Of a stretch of 64,000 nucleotides of DNA, positions 25,141-38,500 are shown in pieces. Made by a program: the position numbers and the translations under genes. Position 1 is the first letter of the stretch, and every line of letters starts with the position of its first letter. Under the pieces are notes generated by a model. It searched no databases. It saw only the letters and a program-made list of their open reading frames with translations, and was not told the DNA's origin. Origin of the DNA: Trogon surrucura (lineage: Eukaryota > Chordata > Aves > Trogoniformes > Trogonidae); contig CM036617.1 of the NCBI GenBank assembly GCA_020746105.1, positions 162,572,912-162,636,911 on the forward strand. Reading direction: 5' to 3'.

Positions 25141-28100
25141 AAACATCAAGAGAGCTGTAAGATTTGCTGCTGGACATCTAGAGACCTGGAAATACAACAC
25201 AAACAACATTTCTACACCGATTTCGAAATGGCTTCGCAGGAGAAAGGGAAGACTACATAGTTTTGGGGAAGCTCTTCCATGAGTCTCACCAAACTGAGGG
25301 AAAGATACATTCAGCTGTGAAGGTGAAGTTGTGTCTATCTAGACATGATGCTTAGGAACAACAAATAGGCTTGCAGATAACTTGTTAACACTAAAAATAC
25401 TTGTTGCCTTCTACATTTGTTCCATACTTAAAACTGTTTAAGAAGACACTATATACACTACTGGTCACATATTTCTGAAGAAAACAATCAAAGCATGAGA
25501 ACTTAGCTCAGCTCAGTGGTTAAGAAGGAATAATATCAGAGGTACTATAGCCCAGAGCTAAGACCCAAGGGATTTTGAAATTCCACTGGAGCTAAAGATA
25601 TTGGATTGAACTTTTGAGACAAAAAGGGGAAAAAGGTACATATGTACCTGAAGCCACAAAAATCAGCCATCAGAAAAGACAGTGGAAATGTGTGTCACGG
25701 TCAGTATATTCAAACACAATACAAAATCGTGGTATATAGTTTCTCCCTTTTTTAAGAGCAGCATTTCCTGACTCTAAGGAAACCATAATAACAGAATCAG
25801 TATTACTACTCACTTGTCTAACCAAAATGATGAGGTTGACTTACTCATCTGTCGCAAACAAATTTATTTATCTAAGGCCAATTCATAAGTTAGATGATTT
25901 ATTTTTTTTTTTTAGTATCCTAAAAGTCCATTTCATGCTCTTTGCTCCTCTCTGAAGGTGGATAATGAAACTCAGTCGAGACAGATTAAGGTTCATATTG
26001 CCAGGGTGGCAGTGTTTGGGTTTCAGGCAATAACAATTCTGTCATTCTCTAAAACAAGTTTATCATCATCCCAATTTTTTTTACAATTCTATGGACTTTT
26101 GTACTTATTTTAAAGAACACAGGTTTTTTTACAGTACTTACACAGAGGCTCATTTTAAAGTTTATACATTCTCTTGGCTTAGTTTAAGGATAAATGGAGT
26201 TGGCAGCAGTCCACTAAGAGAGTTAGGGGCAGTAAAAAAAAACCACCACAACTTCAAGTGTTTATTATTCACTAAACAAAATTAGCACCCACCAGAAAGT
26301 AGGCAAACTGGCGGGAATGATGACATTAATTCTTTAATAGACTGCTGGAGATGTAAGAAGCATTTCTGCCTACTTCAGAAAGTAAGCTTTTGGTGCATTC
26401 TCTCATTATGAGAAACACTGTCAAGAGCTGCAAAGAATTCCTGTTAAGACCGCCTAGGAAAAAAGATGGTGTGATGCCTACAGATTCTTATGATGGGGAA
26501 ACGCTGGCAACAGAACTCACTTTTTGGCATCATGCACTACTAACATGGCTGACAGAAACCTCTGATATACAGACCCCGAGAACTTGAGAAGTTTTAAATC
26601 TATTTGGCCTATTTTTTCCCACCTGTGTACTCAAGTTTTACAGTCTTCAACTACGGGCAAAATCTTTTAAAAAAGTCCCTACAATAACAGGTTTCTCGAA
26701 AAAAAAAAAAAGTCAAGCAAGGTCAGGTAAATTTTTAACACGGAAAAATGAATTTTCAGTTAGGCCTTAAAAGTATTTACATTAATACTTTTGTAGTGCA
26801 TCAATACAGAGACCAAGTCGACTGAACTTTTCATCTCAAGATGAGTTCTCACTGTCACCCATTCAGCTTCCAGGACAACTCAAAATGCTGTAGCATATTT
26901 AATACTGCAAATCATCTCAGCTCTCAAGTGCAGCCCTGCAGACCAAGATGGTCACCAACTTTAGCCCTCTCTAAACAGCTACCTTGAATTTATTCTACCA
27001 CTTCCATAATTCCTTCAATTCCCATTTACCCTACCAACACCACCAGAGAAAAAAAAAATTTCAGCTTAGTTATGAACAACTTTTATGTATCTCTGATAGA
27101 AAAAAAAAATTGATGTAGGAATCACCCAGCTGGTTACTTAGCTCTTCCCCATTGTTAGTAATATATTATGCACACTGTTACAGTTCATTTAGATGGCTTG
27201 GTACGGTCAGCAGAAAGAGAAAGTCTCTTGCTATGCCACATCCATGAGGAGGCTTGAGAGAGGAGGACAAGCTAGTATTCAGATTCTGTATTTAAATAGT
27301 GTTTAAAATGAAGAGGAGAAAATGTGATAAATACAGTAACGTATTTTTGAAAAAGTGACAAAAACTTCCTCATCTAACTAGAGAGCACACATGATAATAA
27401 TTAGGTTAGAAAGCATCGTACAACCTTTAATGCAAGGTCCTGTTTCTACTCATTTACACCTCTGCCAAAAGCCCCAACTCTATGGGTTTTCCTATGCTCC
27501 CTACCTCCTGGCACACTGATTTTTTCCAATTGTTACACTGTGCTTTGCAATTTGAAGTCTAGCACAAGGAGGTCACTTGCATAATTTCATTGCTGCTGTC
27601 TGAGCTTTACACATCTCCCGTCACGAACCACCGAGCAACAAGCATTTGCATGACCACTTTCCACTGCACGATGTGTCATCTAACCAATGAGGTCAATCAA
27701 CATGACTATCTTTCAGGTGTCTCAGAGTGTTTCACGGAAAGACATGGATTAGGGTCACACCCACTCAAATGCCCAAAACGAAACATTTTGGCCTGTAAAA
27801 CAGAAAAATCCATTTCCAGTTGAGAAGTACCATAGAAGCTGATTCTGAAATGTTAAAACATTCTTCGGAGCAGTGTGTTCCATTAAAGTTTCAAGCTGTC
27901 AAGTCAAGTCATAGTGTAAGGTAAAATTGCTTACTCTCTCCTCCAGGAAATGCCTGCACAACAGGTTTAACTAACAGCTGCATAGGCAATCTTAATTCTG
28001 ATATTAGAGTGCTTTATTTTTAATTTTATGGGCTTGCATGTCTTCTGTGTGAAGCATCTTTAAGCAACTTGATGATTCAACAGGTAAAATCCAGTATCTC

Positions 28101-28352
28101 TATTACTACTAGATTGCTAAACATCGACATTCATTGTTTCATTAATTTTCTTCTAGTGGCACCAAAGTGTTCCAATAAAGATGAGAACTTCACTGTGCTA
28201 AGCTTGACATAAATACTCCGGGCCAAAAGAGACTGTCATTCTTCGTCTCTATTTTGCATAAATTTCAGTGCATATTAATAACAAAATCACAAACTTGAGA
28301 AAAATATCCAAGACATTTCAACACTAATTGTGATCTTTCATTGATCTAGTTG
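25141..28352. other. Intron-like DNA
   Basis: A+T-rich sequence with short A runs (for example near 26699 and 27050). No gene is supported. A frame at 27590-27823 on the plus strand has no splice or start context. Confidence 0.55.
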
Positions 28353-28471
28353 AGAGGCGTCCCTGCCCGTGACAGGGAGGTTGGATTAGATGATCTCTAA
28401 GGTCCCTTCCAGCCTAGGCCATTCTATGATTCTATGAGTCTATGATTCTATGATTCTATGATTCTATGATT
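28353..28471 (+). mobile_element. CR1 3' end with long octamer tail
   Basis: Begins at GGCGTCCCTGCCCGTGACAG and continues GGTTGGATTAGATGATCTCT and AAGGTCCCTTCCAGCC, then about six copies of ATTCTATG up to 28471. This 3' end belongs to a CR1 subfamily different from those at 1435, 6905, 30190 and 47517, which end in ATTCTGTG. It is nearly the same as the tail of the SINE at 42168-42345. It may therefore be a CR1 fragment or a SINE that lost its tRNA head. Confidence 0.9.
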
Positions 28472-30189
28472 TAACTGATTTTTCCTTTCTTATAGCTTGA
28501 CATCAGTATGTTTTTTCAACAGTAGCATAATTCCAGCTCAGACTGACAGCCACAGCTGGGATCTCAGAGGTCCATAGAGTGGACCTGATTAACTCTACGG
28601 TTGTGTGTCTGCTGTGTGGAAATCTGGAGAGAGTCCAAGTTGCTACACAAAGCTGAGGAGCACATATTTTCTCCCACACCATGGCGGTGCAGTCGCTGTT
28701 ACACAACATGAAATGTGAGGGAAGAGAGAACCTGGAGCTACATTTAGTCCTGTGGCTCAACTGGTGCACTGCCCAAAGTAAACAACAACTGTTACAGGTG
28801 TATTTTTCCACCATCTGTGTCTACATTCTAAAGGAACAAACTAAGAAAATTCTGAGAAAGCTCATGCTGAAATTATTGGCAAGTGTGAAGAGATCTAGCA
28901 AAAAAATTTAGATCTAGAGTAGTGAGTCTCACGTTCTGAAAGAGTAAAAATTTCTAAAGAACATGCCAGTCAAACACACAAGCAGTCAGAAATCTTCTGT
29001 ACAACCTCTAGTATCAGCCTTTTCTCGCACATGAGAACATGGCTACATCGCATTGATCCCTGCCATCAATCACTTCCAGGCAAAATTATCGTAATTAACT
29101 GTAATTAGGTCAGAAAATGGAAGCAATTTCTCCAAAATCTTTATGCCAGCTTGGCAGAACACAGCAGCCTTCCTGTCTGCAAGAGACTCGGCTACTGTCA
29201 GTTCACAGCCCAGGTGCAAGGGAATGTCTTGCAGAGTCCCCCAGAGCTGCGTCTGCTGCTGCCTCCAGGTCTCAGCAGGACTGTCAGTGGAGCACACACG
29301 GTTCCACCGGCGACTGTTTAATCATCCTTGAGCTGGTCATGGTCTACTCCCCACCAAAAAATAAAATGGATTTCCTCCAGCCAATGGCAATTTAAAAAAA
29401 AAAAAAAAGACCCAATAACAACAGCCAGGTATAAAACATACCCTCAGTTCATGGGAATCAGCTGTGTACTAGGCAGCCAAAGAAGACTGCACTGATTTTT
29501 GTCTTTACTCCACACCATTAGGATCCATATCACTTATAATACTTCACAAGACGCCTGAAAATGGGCTGTGCCTGTAAAACCATACACATGAAAGCAAAAA
29601 AAAAAAACACCCAGTAAGAACCCATTCTCCATCCAAGGAAAGGTCAAGGCACAAAAAAATCCAGAAAGACTTCTATCGACTTCATGAAACAGATGTATCA
29701 CCCTCAAGAATGCTTACATATGACAGTGAATGGCAGTACAAAAAGGCCAAAGATTAGATAAAAATGCTCAGTGGCACAGACAAAATTTACAAAAGCAAGC
29801 TATTCAACACAAGAAGCCGTTTTCTGAGATATTTTCTGGCTTGAATACTACACATGGTCTATCACTTTCTGGACAGGCACTCATACTTACCAGTCTTAAC
29901 AGATGGATGGATCTAAGGTTTTAACAAGCCTGAAATCATCATAAAGGCAGGCTGGCTGTGATTTCAAAATAATTTAATCTGAAGCATAAGAAGTCAGTAA
30001 CCACTTTGCTTTGTCCTCAGATTTGCATTGGGCATAAATACATGTGCAAAGTGTTGTGCTTCCACTACAGAAGTCCCAGTGTTTTTGAGTTACTCCCTAA
30101 GGAGAGCTTGTCCAAGAGGACAAAAAGAACAGGATCATAAAATTTACTGAATCAACAATTTGACAGCATCAAGTATCAACCTTATGAAA
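28472..30189. other. Non-coding DNA with two less A+T-rich pockets
   Basis: Pockets at about 28540-28800 and 29110-29330 stand out by base composition and hold open frames of 75-100 codons on both strands. On the plus strand an ATG with good context sits at 28681 (CACACCATGG). On the minus strand a frame at 29070-29297 ends FSDLITVNYDNFAWK. None has paired convincing splice sites, so I call no exon. An A run lies at about 29395-29409. Confidence 0.45.
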
Positions 30190-30463
30190 TAGAATCACAG
30201 AATGTCAGGGGTTGGAAGGGACCTCTAGAGATCATCTAGTCCAGCTCCCCTGCCAGAGCAGGATCACCTACAGTAGGTCACACAGGAACGCATCCAGGCG
30301 GGTTTTGAATGTCTCCAGAGGAGGAGACTCCACAACCTCCCTGGGCAGCCTGTGCCAGTGCTCCGGCACCCTCACAGTAAAGAAATTTTTCCTCACGTTG
30401 AGGTGGAACTTCCTATGTTCTAACTTAAACCCATTATTTCTTGTTCTATTACTGGGCACCAAA
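30190..30463 (-). mobile_element. CR1 LINE 3' end, inverted
   Basis: Starts with the inverted octamer tail (AGAATCACAGAATGTCAG), then the inverted 3' untranslated region. On the minus strand it encodes the ORF2 C-terminus, reading [17 protein letters not shown] and [13 protein letters not shown] before the stop. It is 5'-truncated at about 30463 in the DRTRNNG region. The frame is intact over its length, suggesting a fairly young copy. Confidence 0.93.
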
Positions 30464-32460
30464 TAATATCATCAAATGTTGAAAAATGCACAATTAATTA
30501 AACATATCCTTTCTTTTGTATTTTACAAGAATCCTTTAGAAGCTCCCACTCAGGAACATGAAGAATATTGACACACTCAATGTCCAGGCCAGCTGTCTCC
30601 TCAGCAGAGCACCTTCCTTCAAGGTATGGTGCTTACTAACTTGGGTCTAATATCCACTTGCAAGGGGTCTTACAGTCATAAATTATCTCCCATTTCTAAT
30701 ATCAACTTGAAATGGAAATAGAGCCCATGAGACGAAGGCAGTACTTTACTCGTGAACCTTTACTAATACACTAGGGAGAAGGATTTTGAACTTATGGCTA
30801 ATTACTGGTTGGTATGCTAGTTCTGCATGTAAAAATCACTGTTACTTCAGCATGCACAGCGACAGCTCCAATATTAGATAGAAAAACAATTCTTGGCAGA
30901 GAAAGCAAAACATGGCCAAACATGCTAATGCAGCAGTCTGTTCTTGAATTCACAAGTCTGGAGTAAGTAAATATTTTTAAGCCTACATCAGGTTAAAAGA
31001 AGAAAACGGGGGAAAAATGAAAAGAAAACCACCACAACCCACAGCAATTTACAGCAGCCACTGAGGATCTAAACGTCTTTTAAGATGAAGTGACTAACCT
31101 CCCTCCCCACACCCTCATTTGTTTTTGTAAATTTAATAAAGAAGGTGCAAAGTAATCCTTGTTCTGTAAATTAGCGTACCATCTCTTATGACAGAGGTAA
31201 TACATGGAATGGCTCTAGCACACAATATATGAAAATAGAAGACATGCCAGTAAGTATTTTTCTCTTGGTCTAGGAATTATTCCATTTCTGAAACAATCTT
31301 ATTTCTTTGTCGTCCTTTTAAAGTTTTATACACAAAACAAAAACCATCCCAATGATTTCAGTTTGCATGCAGACAGAAGTAAATACAACTTTTTCTAACG
31401 TGAACACTGCAACTGTTTAGATCAGAAGGAGATCAGTTCTGAGGAAGAAAAAAATCTCCATTAGGGGATATCACCCACTGCCATTCCTAAAAAACAGGCA
31501 CACAGCTTGTTTAGAGAAGACTCTCAAATACTATCAAAAAATCATGTGTGTGCAGGGCAGATGGACAGGGAAAAGACTTGCATAGCAAACTTCCCCATGA
31601 AAAGCTCAAGGAGGAACGTGTGGATTTTTTTAGTCCTCTAAAATTTTTAACAGCACTAGGAAGTAGTTAATGGTGTCAGTGGGTCTGAAGAGTATTCCAC
31701 AGAAACATGCCTTAGTGCAGTTTTACCTACTACTAAATCTCTTGAGGGTAACAGATGAGGACTGATCTTCTGAAATCGATGCTGACTGAGATCCGCGCTT
31801 CAGTAACGAGTTTCATCGATAGCTGAAAGCTGATCACACACTCCACAGATGTCAGCTGGGGGTGGCTCTAGTCAGATGCCTACCCCAAAAACAGAACACT
31901 AAAGTCTGAGATGCTTTGGGATCTAGCCAGTCTTGTAGTTTTCCTTCTTTTTCCTCTCCCCTCATTTATCACATGCTCCTGTAAAAATCATTTGGGCAAC
32001 CATATAGATGAAGTGACCTATTATCATAAAATCTTCCTGAAAACTCGTTCGAAATTATACAGGATCTTCCATTATAACCAGAAAAGGACCCGTATTACAT
32101 CTTAATGCTGAAGTTATCAAGGGAACAGATTGTCCAAGTTTAGTTATTGATTTTTACTTTGCTTAGAAAAATATCAAGTTGTCACTTGGGTTAGAGAAGA
32201 AGAGGGTTAGCCTTAGAGGGAAAAAGAACTTGTTTATTTCCAGAGATACAATATGTTAGTTTAAATCTCAATAAAGAGGCTTTAAGAACTCTTATTGAAA
32301 CATCACCTGTGCTTTTCCTTCCATTTTAAGTCATCCTGTGGGAGGATAATGTTCTTTTACTCGTAATACTACATCTTGGGCCAGCCAAAAAGCAACCAAG
32401 AATTTTAGAAGTGCCGAGGGGGAAAGAAGATTACAAGAAACATATAGTTTTTATTCTTAC
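30464..32460. other. Intron-like DNA
   Basis: No gene, repeat family or notable simple repeat recognised. Confidence 0.55.
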
Positions 32461-32592
32461 TGGAGAAGTCAATTTGAAACTTTTAGCTGGCTCCCATTCT
32501 TGGAACATCTGTTGGATATAGTTATCCTTTGTTTTGTTGAGAAATGTGAAGTCATTTCTTATTCCAACTGACATACTGTATTCAGAGAGGTA
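32461..32592 (-). CDS. Candidate 132-nt internal exon, minus strand
   Basis: Exactly 44 codons are open in one frame, starting YLSEYSMSVGIRNDFTFLNK and ending MFQEWEPAKSFKLTSP, then the donor CCA|GTAAGAAT. Base and residue usage looks protein-like (mixed charged, aromatic and polar residues, no low complexity). It starts and ends in phase 0. The acceptor (GTTGTACTAG) has a poor pyrimidine tract, which is the main weakness. The phase matches the end of the candidate at 41024-41210. Frame closure by TAG immediately upstream fits an exon edge. I do not recognise the family. Confidence 0.33.
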
Positions 32593-35500
32593 CTAGTACA
32601 ACGTTACCATGTTCTTAAGTTTCTTTGAAATTCTGTGATCATTTGTGCCATTCAATATTTGCTACTGCTAATATCAGTACAGGTATAGCTATCCAGTCTT
32701 TTGAACTCCTATAATTTCTGTTTTGATTCATGTTCTTTAAATATTTTCTCAAGGTCAGCTGGGCACTTTATCAGTGGTTTGTGCTTTTAGCCCATACTAA
32801 TCTATCAGCTTCCTACAGAAACACCTGGGCAAGAAACCAGGAAACACAATACAAGATAAAACAATCAGTGGGTCAAACCATGAGATGTACCTTCTCTATG
32901 ACCCAAAACCTAAAAAAAAAAAAAAAAAAAAAAAAAAAAGATTTAAAATCTCAGTGTTAGATACAGTTTTACATTATTTATGGACTCTTAATTCCTGGAG
33001 CCAGGAATAGCTGCTGGAATTCTACAGCCTGACTCCATCAGGCTAGATCATCAGATTAATTCCTCTGGCATTAGCAAACATCTCATTATGAAAAAAAAGA
33101 AAGATGAAAAGCCTAAGAAATAAAAAGCAAAATTTTTGCAGCCTACTCTCTTGACAAATGAAAAAATACCAAGCACATCCCCTATTATATCTCGACAGGA
33201 TATCCATCTGGAAAATCTTACCTTCCAGATGCTTTCCTCTACTATTTCATTGTCCTGCTAATCTTTGCAACTACCCCTAGGGGAAAAACAAAACACTGCA
33301 CAATTTACTGCCAGGCTAACATTTTGAAGGATGGACAATAAAAAAGAAAATATATTCTGGACAGCAGTCAGTTTCAATATTACAATTGTAAGAAGCAGAA
33401 TCAATCTGAATAACACTGCAAAAACTGGATCAAAAAAATTAATAAAAACAAAAAGCACCTTACATGGACACAATAATAAAGAAGTGTATTTGCAAAATAA
33501 GAAAAATAACAAATAAACAAGAAAGCCTACCAACCCCTTCTTCTCAAACAAAGTTTAAACTAATGTGCTCAAACTTTCAGACAACTATATTTTATTTTCT
33601 TTTAATGCAGAAGTATAGTCAATTAAACCAAACGACTCCTAAGTGTTTTAGAGAAGTCCACAAAATGTTCTCCCTAAGCTTCAGCAGGTCAGCAAGGTTT
33701 CTTCTTACCAGAAGCCAACCATACACTACAGCGCCTTGCAGTAAAGCAACAGAGAGTCATTTTATTAAGTTCCAGGGGGTTTAGGCAAGTTTGTACGTGA
33801 AGTCCTTTAAACTCAAAAGTCAGATCTCCTAGGCAGCCCATGCTTGGGCTTTGAGCAGTTCAACTACCTACTCCAACCCCTTTTGGTTCCACTGGAGCTA
33901 CGTGACTGGAAACTCTACTGTCTGTTGTGACTGAAACAGACTGAAGGAGGCATTCTGGTGCAGAGAAAACCTTCCCAAAAAGTTTACACAGTTCTCACAA
34001 TAAACAACAAAGGATGAGTTTTATTGCTATCGACTTTTTTTGTTTGGTCAGTTTTAAGTATGACTGAATTTGACATAGCACCTCTTTACGACCTGAAAGT
34101 GGACTGTAACAGCACGAACAAGCAAAGAGTTGATTTAAAATATGAACAGAGTAATAACACACTTCTGGTATATACATGCAAAAGGACACTCACAAAAAGC
34201 ATTTGGTTTTACACAGCTGCCACTGTGCTCAAAAAAAAACCCTTTCTGAAGCCAGAAGCATGCAACTTGCAGAACATTTTCATACTCTATATAACATCTT
34301 CTATGTCCCCAATATCCTCATCAGGACAACCTCCATCTTCACAAACTTTTTTGCTTATGAGCTGCTAAAAATACGAAAAATTGGCAAATCAACTAGATAC
34401 ATAAGAAACCGGTAAGAATTCATACAGTTTTACCCTGTTAGGCCAGGAATATATTTCACACCACCACACAACTCAACTAAGCACCCAGCAGCCAACTTTA
34501 TTATGTCTTGGGTATTATTCCCCAATCGCCCATTAGACCCAATTCAAATGAGTACAATCCTTCTACTGCACGTTGTTAGCAAAATTTCTTAAGGCTTCAC
34601 CCATGCTATAAACTGTAGTGTTATCTATAAAAGATTTGGGGGTGTTTTCAGAGCACACCATTTCGTTCTTTCTAGTCATAAATGTCACCTAAAAAATTCC
34701 TTACACAAGCCAAGTAAGTAGCAAGTAAAATCACTGTAGCAAGTTCCCATAAAATAGAATGTATGGTTCAAACCCTTTTAACCTCCCATGTTGGAAGCAC
34801 CACATACATGTGCTCCAAGAAGTGAAGCAATGTATCTATCATTCATCTCTGGAAAACTACACTAAGTTACTATGAATTTCTGTACACCATCAACTTTTCC
34901 TAAAGATATGGAAAAGATTTCAGTAATAATTTCTATCTGCAAATATGCAAAGTCTGAAATTTTAAAAATAAAGCCATTTGATTTATCATAACATGATCAT
35001 AATCTTGAAAGTGCCTTAATTGAAAAAGTTCCTCCTTTACACAGCATTCAGATAACTCAAAAACAGACAGGAGATATATATACATGAAACCTTACAAAAG
35101 AAAAGCCTCTTCTAACTTCTATGAAGAATACAGGTCAAAATCCCTTGTATTTTTTTAAAAATTGTAAGTAACCATTATAATTTTAGAAATGCTGTATTTC
35201 AGTACAGCTAGAGAAGACAGGTTCATTTGCTGTGTAACATTTACTACAGAATTTTTTTGTTGTTGTTATAGCATCACCTTCTATTGCACAAGTAGCAACC
35301 TAGTAAGACAGAACTACTTGAATTTCTCACCACTGGTATTTCGTCTCATAGGTTTTCCAGAGATCTCTGCTCATAAAATGTTTGTCAAAACGCATTCACA
35401 CGTAGCACCAGGCAAAGAGAAGATGAGAGACAGATGCTTCTGCATGTTAGTGGGCGGGATGGAAAAGAAGCTGGGGAAGCAGCTTTGCATCCAATCCATT

Positions 35501-38500
35501 ACAGCTATTTTCCTTTTAACCATCTAACAGCAACTCAGAAATTCACCCGAAATGCATTAAATCCTCTGAACTTACAAAATGATGCTTTACTGAAGTCACA
35601 GCAGGAGAGCCAACTCAGTTTTGAGAACATAAAAGACTAGCTCTAAGAATAACTTTTTTCATTACAAGGTTATGGATAAAAAACAAAGGTAATGTTTTAA
35701 TGTAGTGTGAAGCTACACAGTGACAGAGGCAGCAAGGGAAAAAGCATTATTTGTATTTCTTTCCAGAAGAAATTCCTTTCCAGAAAAATTTCTCTCAAAC
35801 CAAATTTCCACCTCAGAAACAGCAAAATAGACGAGCAAAGGCTTAATCCCTTATTTCCCTGCTCCTGCATGTTACCTTTCTTCCACACCTGCTCTCTTCA
35901 GTGCATGTTTCTTGGAATAAGCTAAGTCCTGAAACTCACTTCCACCTTTTACAGATTCTATCACTGCAGCATTTACTACTGTAAAACTGTGGCTGCAGTA
36001 AAGTTGGCAAGTTAAAGAAATAAATTGTATTTTTCTAACTTTCTTCCTCTGCTTTAGATTGCTTATCTTAACATAGGCCTTTAATGGTCGTAATATCCAC
36101 TGAAAGTACAAAGCTGCAATTCCAATTTAATCACATCAACTACACATATATACATCACAGGTACAGTACATGCATATCTCACTACTTTTCCAATATATCA
36201 AAGCACAAAATGGAAGACATTTCTATGCACTATCACCATGGGATAGAACTGAGCAGAAAGTCCTTATCTAGCTCCATCTGAGCTACTGAAGGTGAAATCT
36301 GAGGTGAAACGCATACAGCAAGAATTACTAAACCCATAAATGGTCCAAAATTATTTGGTTTATTACACGAATACAAGAGATTACGATCATACTGAACAGG
36401 CTATTATCAAATCTCTTCAGTGACAAAGCTTTCTGTCAAAGAGCACAAATAAAAACGAGTGCATAAATCACAAGGACATGTGGCTTAAGGCCATTATCCC
36501 AGAGGATTAGAGAAATGGTTTTCGCATCCTCTCTCTCTGCTTTTAGTATCGCCATTTTTGTTTTAACATTGTAGCTATTATTACCAGTGCTCTGCGAAAA
36601 CTGGAGTCCCCTGTAGTCGCGAATGGCAAACAGGAAAACCCTGTCACTTGTAAAGAAAGAATCTAGGGTATGGCTTAAAGGTATATGCAGTAACCCTTTA
36701 GATAAAACTGTGTTTTTAATGAGTCCTGCCAGTCTCGTCCAACCGTGTAACGCGTTAGTTATTGAGCACTGTACTGGCCATTATGGACTGTGGTTGCCAG
36801 GCGCTACCAAAGCCCCGTGGTTTTGCTGTGCAAATACCTAACAAATAACTACGCCTGTCCCAAGGTACTCACACAATCCAAAGGTACGATTAAGGAAAAC
36901 ACGTGGCTAAAATGGGGAAATACAGCTCAAGCATAGAAGAAACAGGGCAGGTGTAACAACCAGCAATCATCACACATTTGGGGATGCAACTCACTCTCAA
37001 ACAACACCCTCAGTTTCACTGACAGTATTCAAAACATTCCTTACAGACTACAGTGCGCAAACACCCCACAGTCTAACTAAAAATGAAGAGCAGAGTTAAG
37101 GAAAATTGTTCAATTTATACATAGTACAAATGAGGGTTGCACACAGTGCAAACTAGGATTTTAACCTGGACTCCAGACAAAACGAGAAACTGATGTTCTG
37201 TGCAACTCTAAGTGGACAATTACAAGATTTCAGTAAGTAGCCCACAAATCACATAGAGGTCATCATGCCACCTCACCATTGTTAAAATTATAAATGTCAC
37301 TGCAGACACACACACTTCTCAATCTCTAGGAACACTTTTCAGAATACATTTTCATGCATAAATTAAAAAAAAAAAAAAAGATGCAAGCACCTAGCTTACC
37401 ATCAACTTGTTTTTGTTTTTTTTTCCAGTCAGTAATTGCAAGTTTTTGGTCTCAAGGCAATCATACACACCAAAATGTGGATCAAAACTTGATCAGTCAA
37501 AAAACGCAGCTCCAAAGTGAAAGGTGGGGTCCAAAACTAGAAGTAAAACCAGAAGTGAGAGAGCTAATGAAGATGTGGAGGAGAAACATGAACATGCTGT
37601 TCTAATCTACTAATACAAGAAGCTGAACACTGTTTATAAAACCAGAATGCTCTTCCTCCTGACTGCTAAGCCACTATTCTCTTAATGATGAGGAAGAAAG
37701 AAATTGGATTTAAGTCTTCAGTCCTAAATTTCTGCTTCAGAATTATGGTACTTTTCAGCAAGGCAGTTGCTGACTCAAGTAAAAAGCTCAGCAAAGCTGA
37801 GCAGTAATTAAGAGATTTCATTTACAACACAATTTCACATTTGTACAGGGAGAAATGTGCTTCTTATGACATGAAATTTCCCGTAATACTGAAAAGATGC
37901 ATGGAGGTATAATACCTTCTAAGTCTTTCATTTGTCCTGTGAAGTAAGTCATCAATTCTTATGGTAAGCAAATTCGCTCTTTAGAATAAAGACAACTATT
38001 GAAGGCAAAACTTAGGAGATAATGAATGCCACTCGGAGCCAAAGAAAACAGTGGAGTTTTTTAGAACTGTGTATTCAAGTCCTGTTCTGAGATTCAAGAG
38101 GCATCATGCCATTACATTCCTATACTGGAGCAGACCTCAATGGCTCCGCAATATGCCTCATGCAAGTTTCTAACTTGTATTTACAGAAGTTAAACCTGTA
38201 TCGGTTTACACTGTATTTCAAATTGGTAGTTTCAGTCTGTGAACCCTTGCATGTTTTACAGATGCACACGCAGATGGAAAAATAACATATATGAGTCTGC
38301 ATTTCCTAGTCATCTTCACCTCAAAGGAATTTTTTCCTAACAGATCCAGAGCATTCACTAATCTTTGGTTTATTACATATAAACATGGGACAGACGGACA
38401 TGTCAGTGTTTTAATTAGGTTCACGCAGAACTTCCATCTGTAGTTTAACAATGGCAAGAAATTTTGCACTAACTGTGCCACAACTGGGTAGAGAATCTGT

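Noticed and set aside
28681-28911. Plus-strand 76-codon frame with good start context (CACACCATGG)
   Set aside because: No promoter, splice or family evidence, and the residue mix is unremarkable.
29895-29935. Minus-strand segment between TTTCAG and GTAAGTAT
   Set aside because: Splice sites are good, but all three frames contain stops, so it is a typical pseudo-exon.
32740-32939. Processed pseudogene ending in the 28-nt A run
   Set aside because: No recognisable coding body, no polyadenylation signal before the run and no flanking duplication found.
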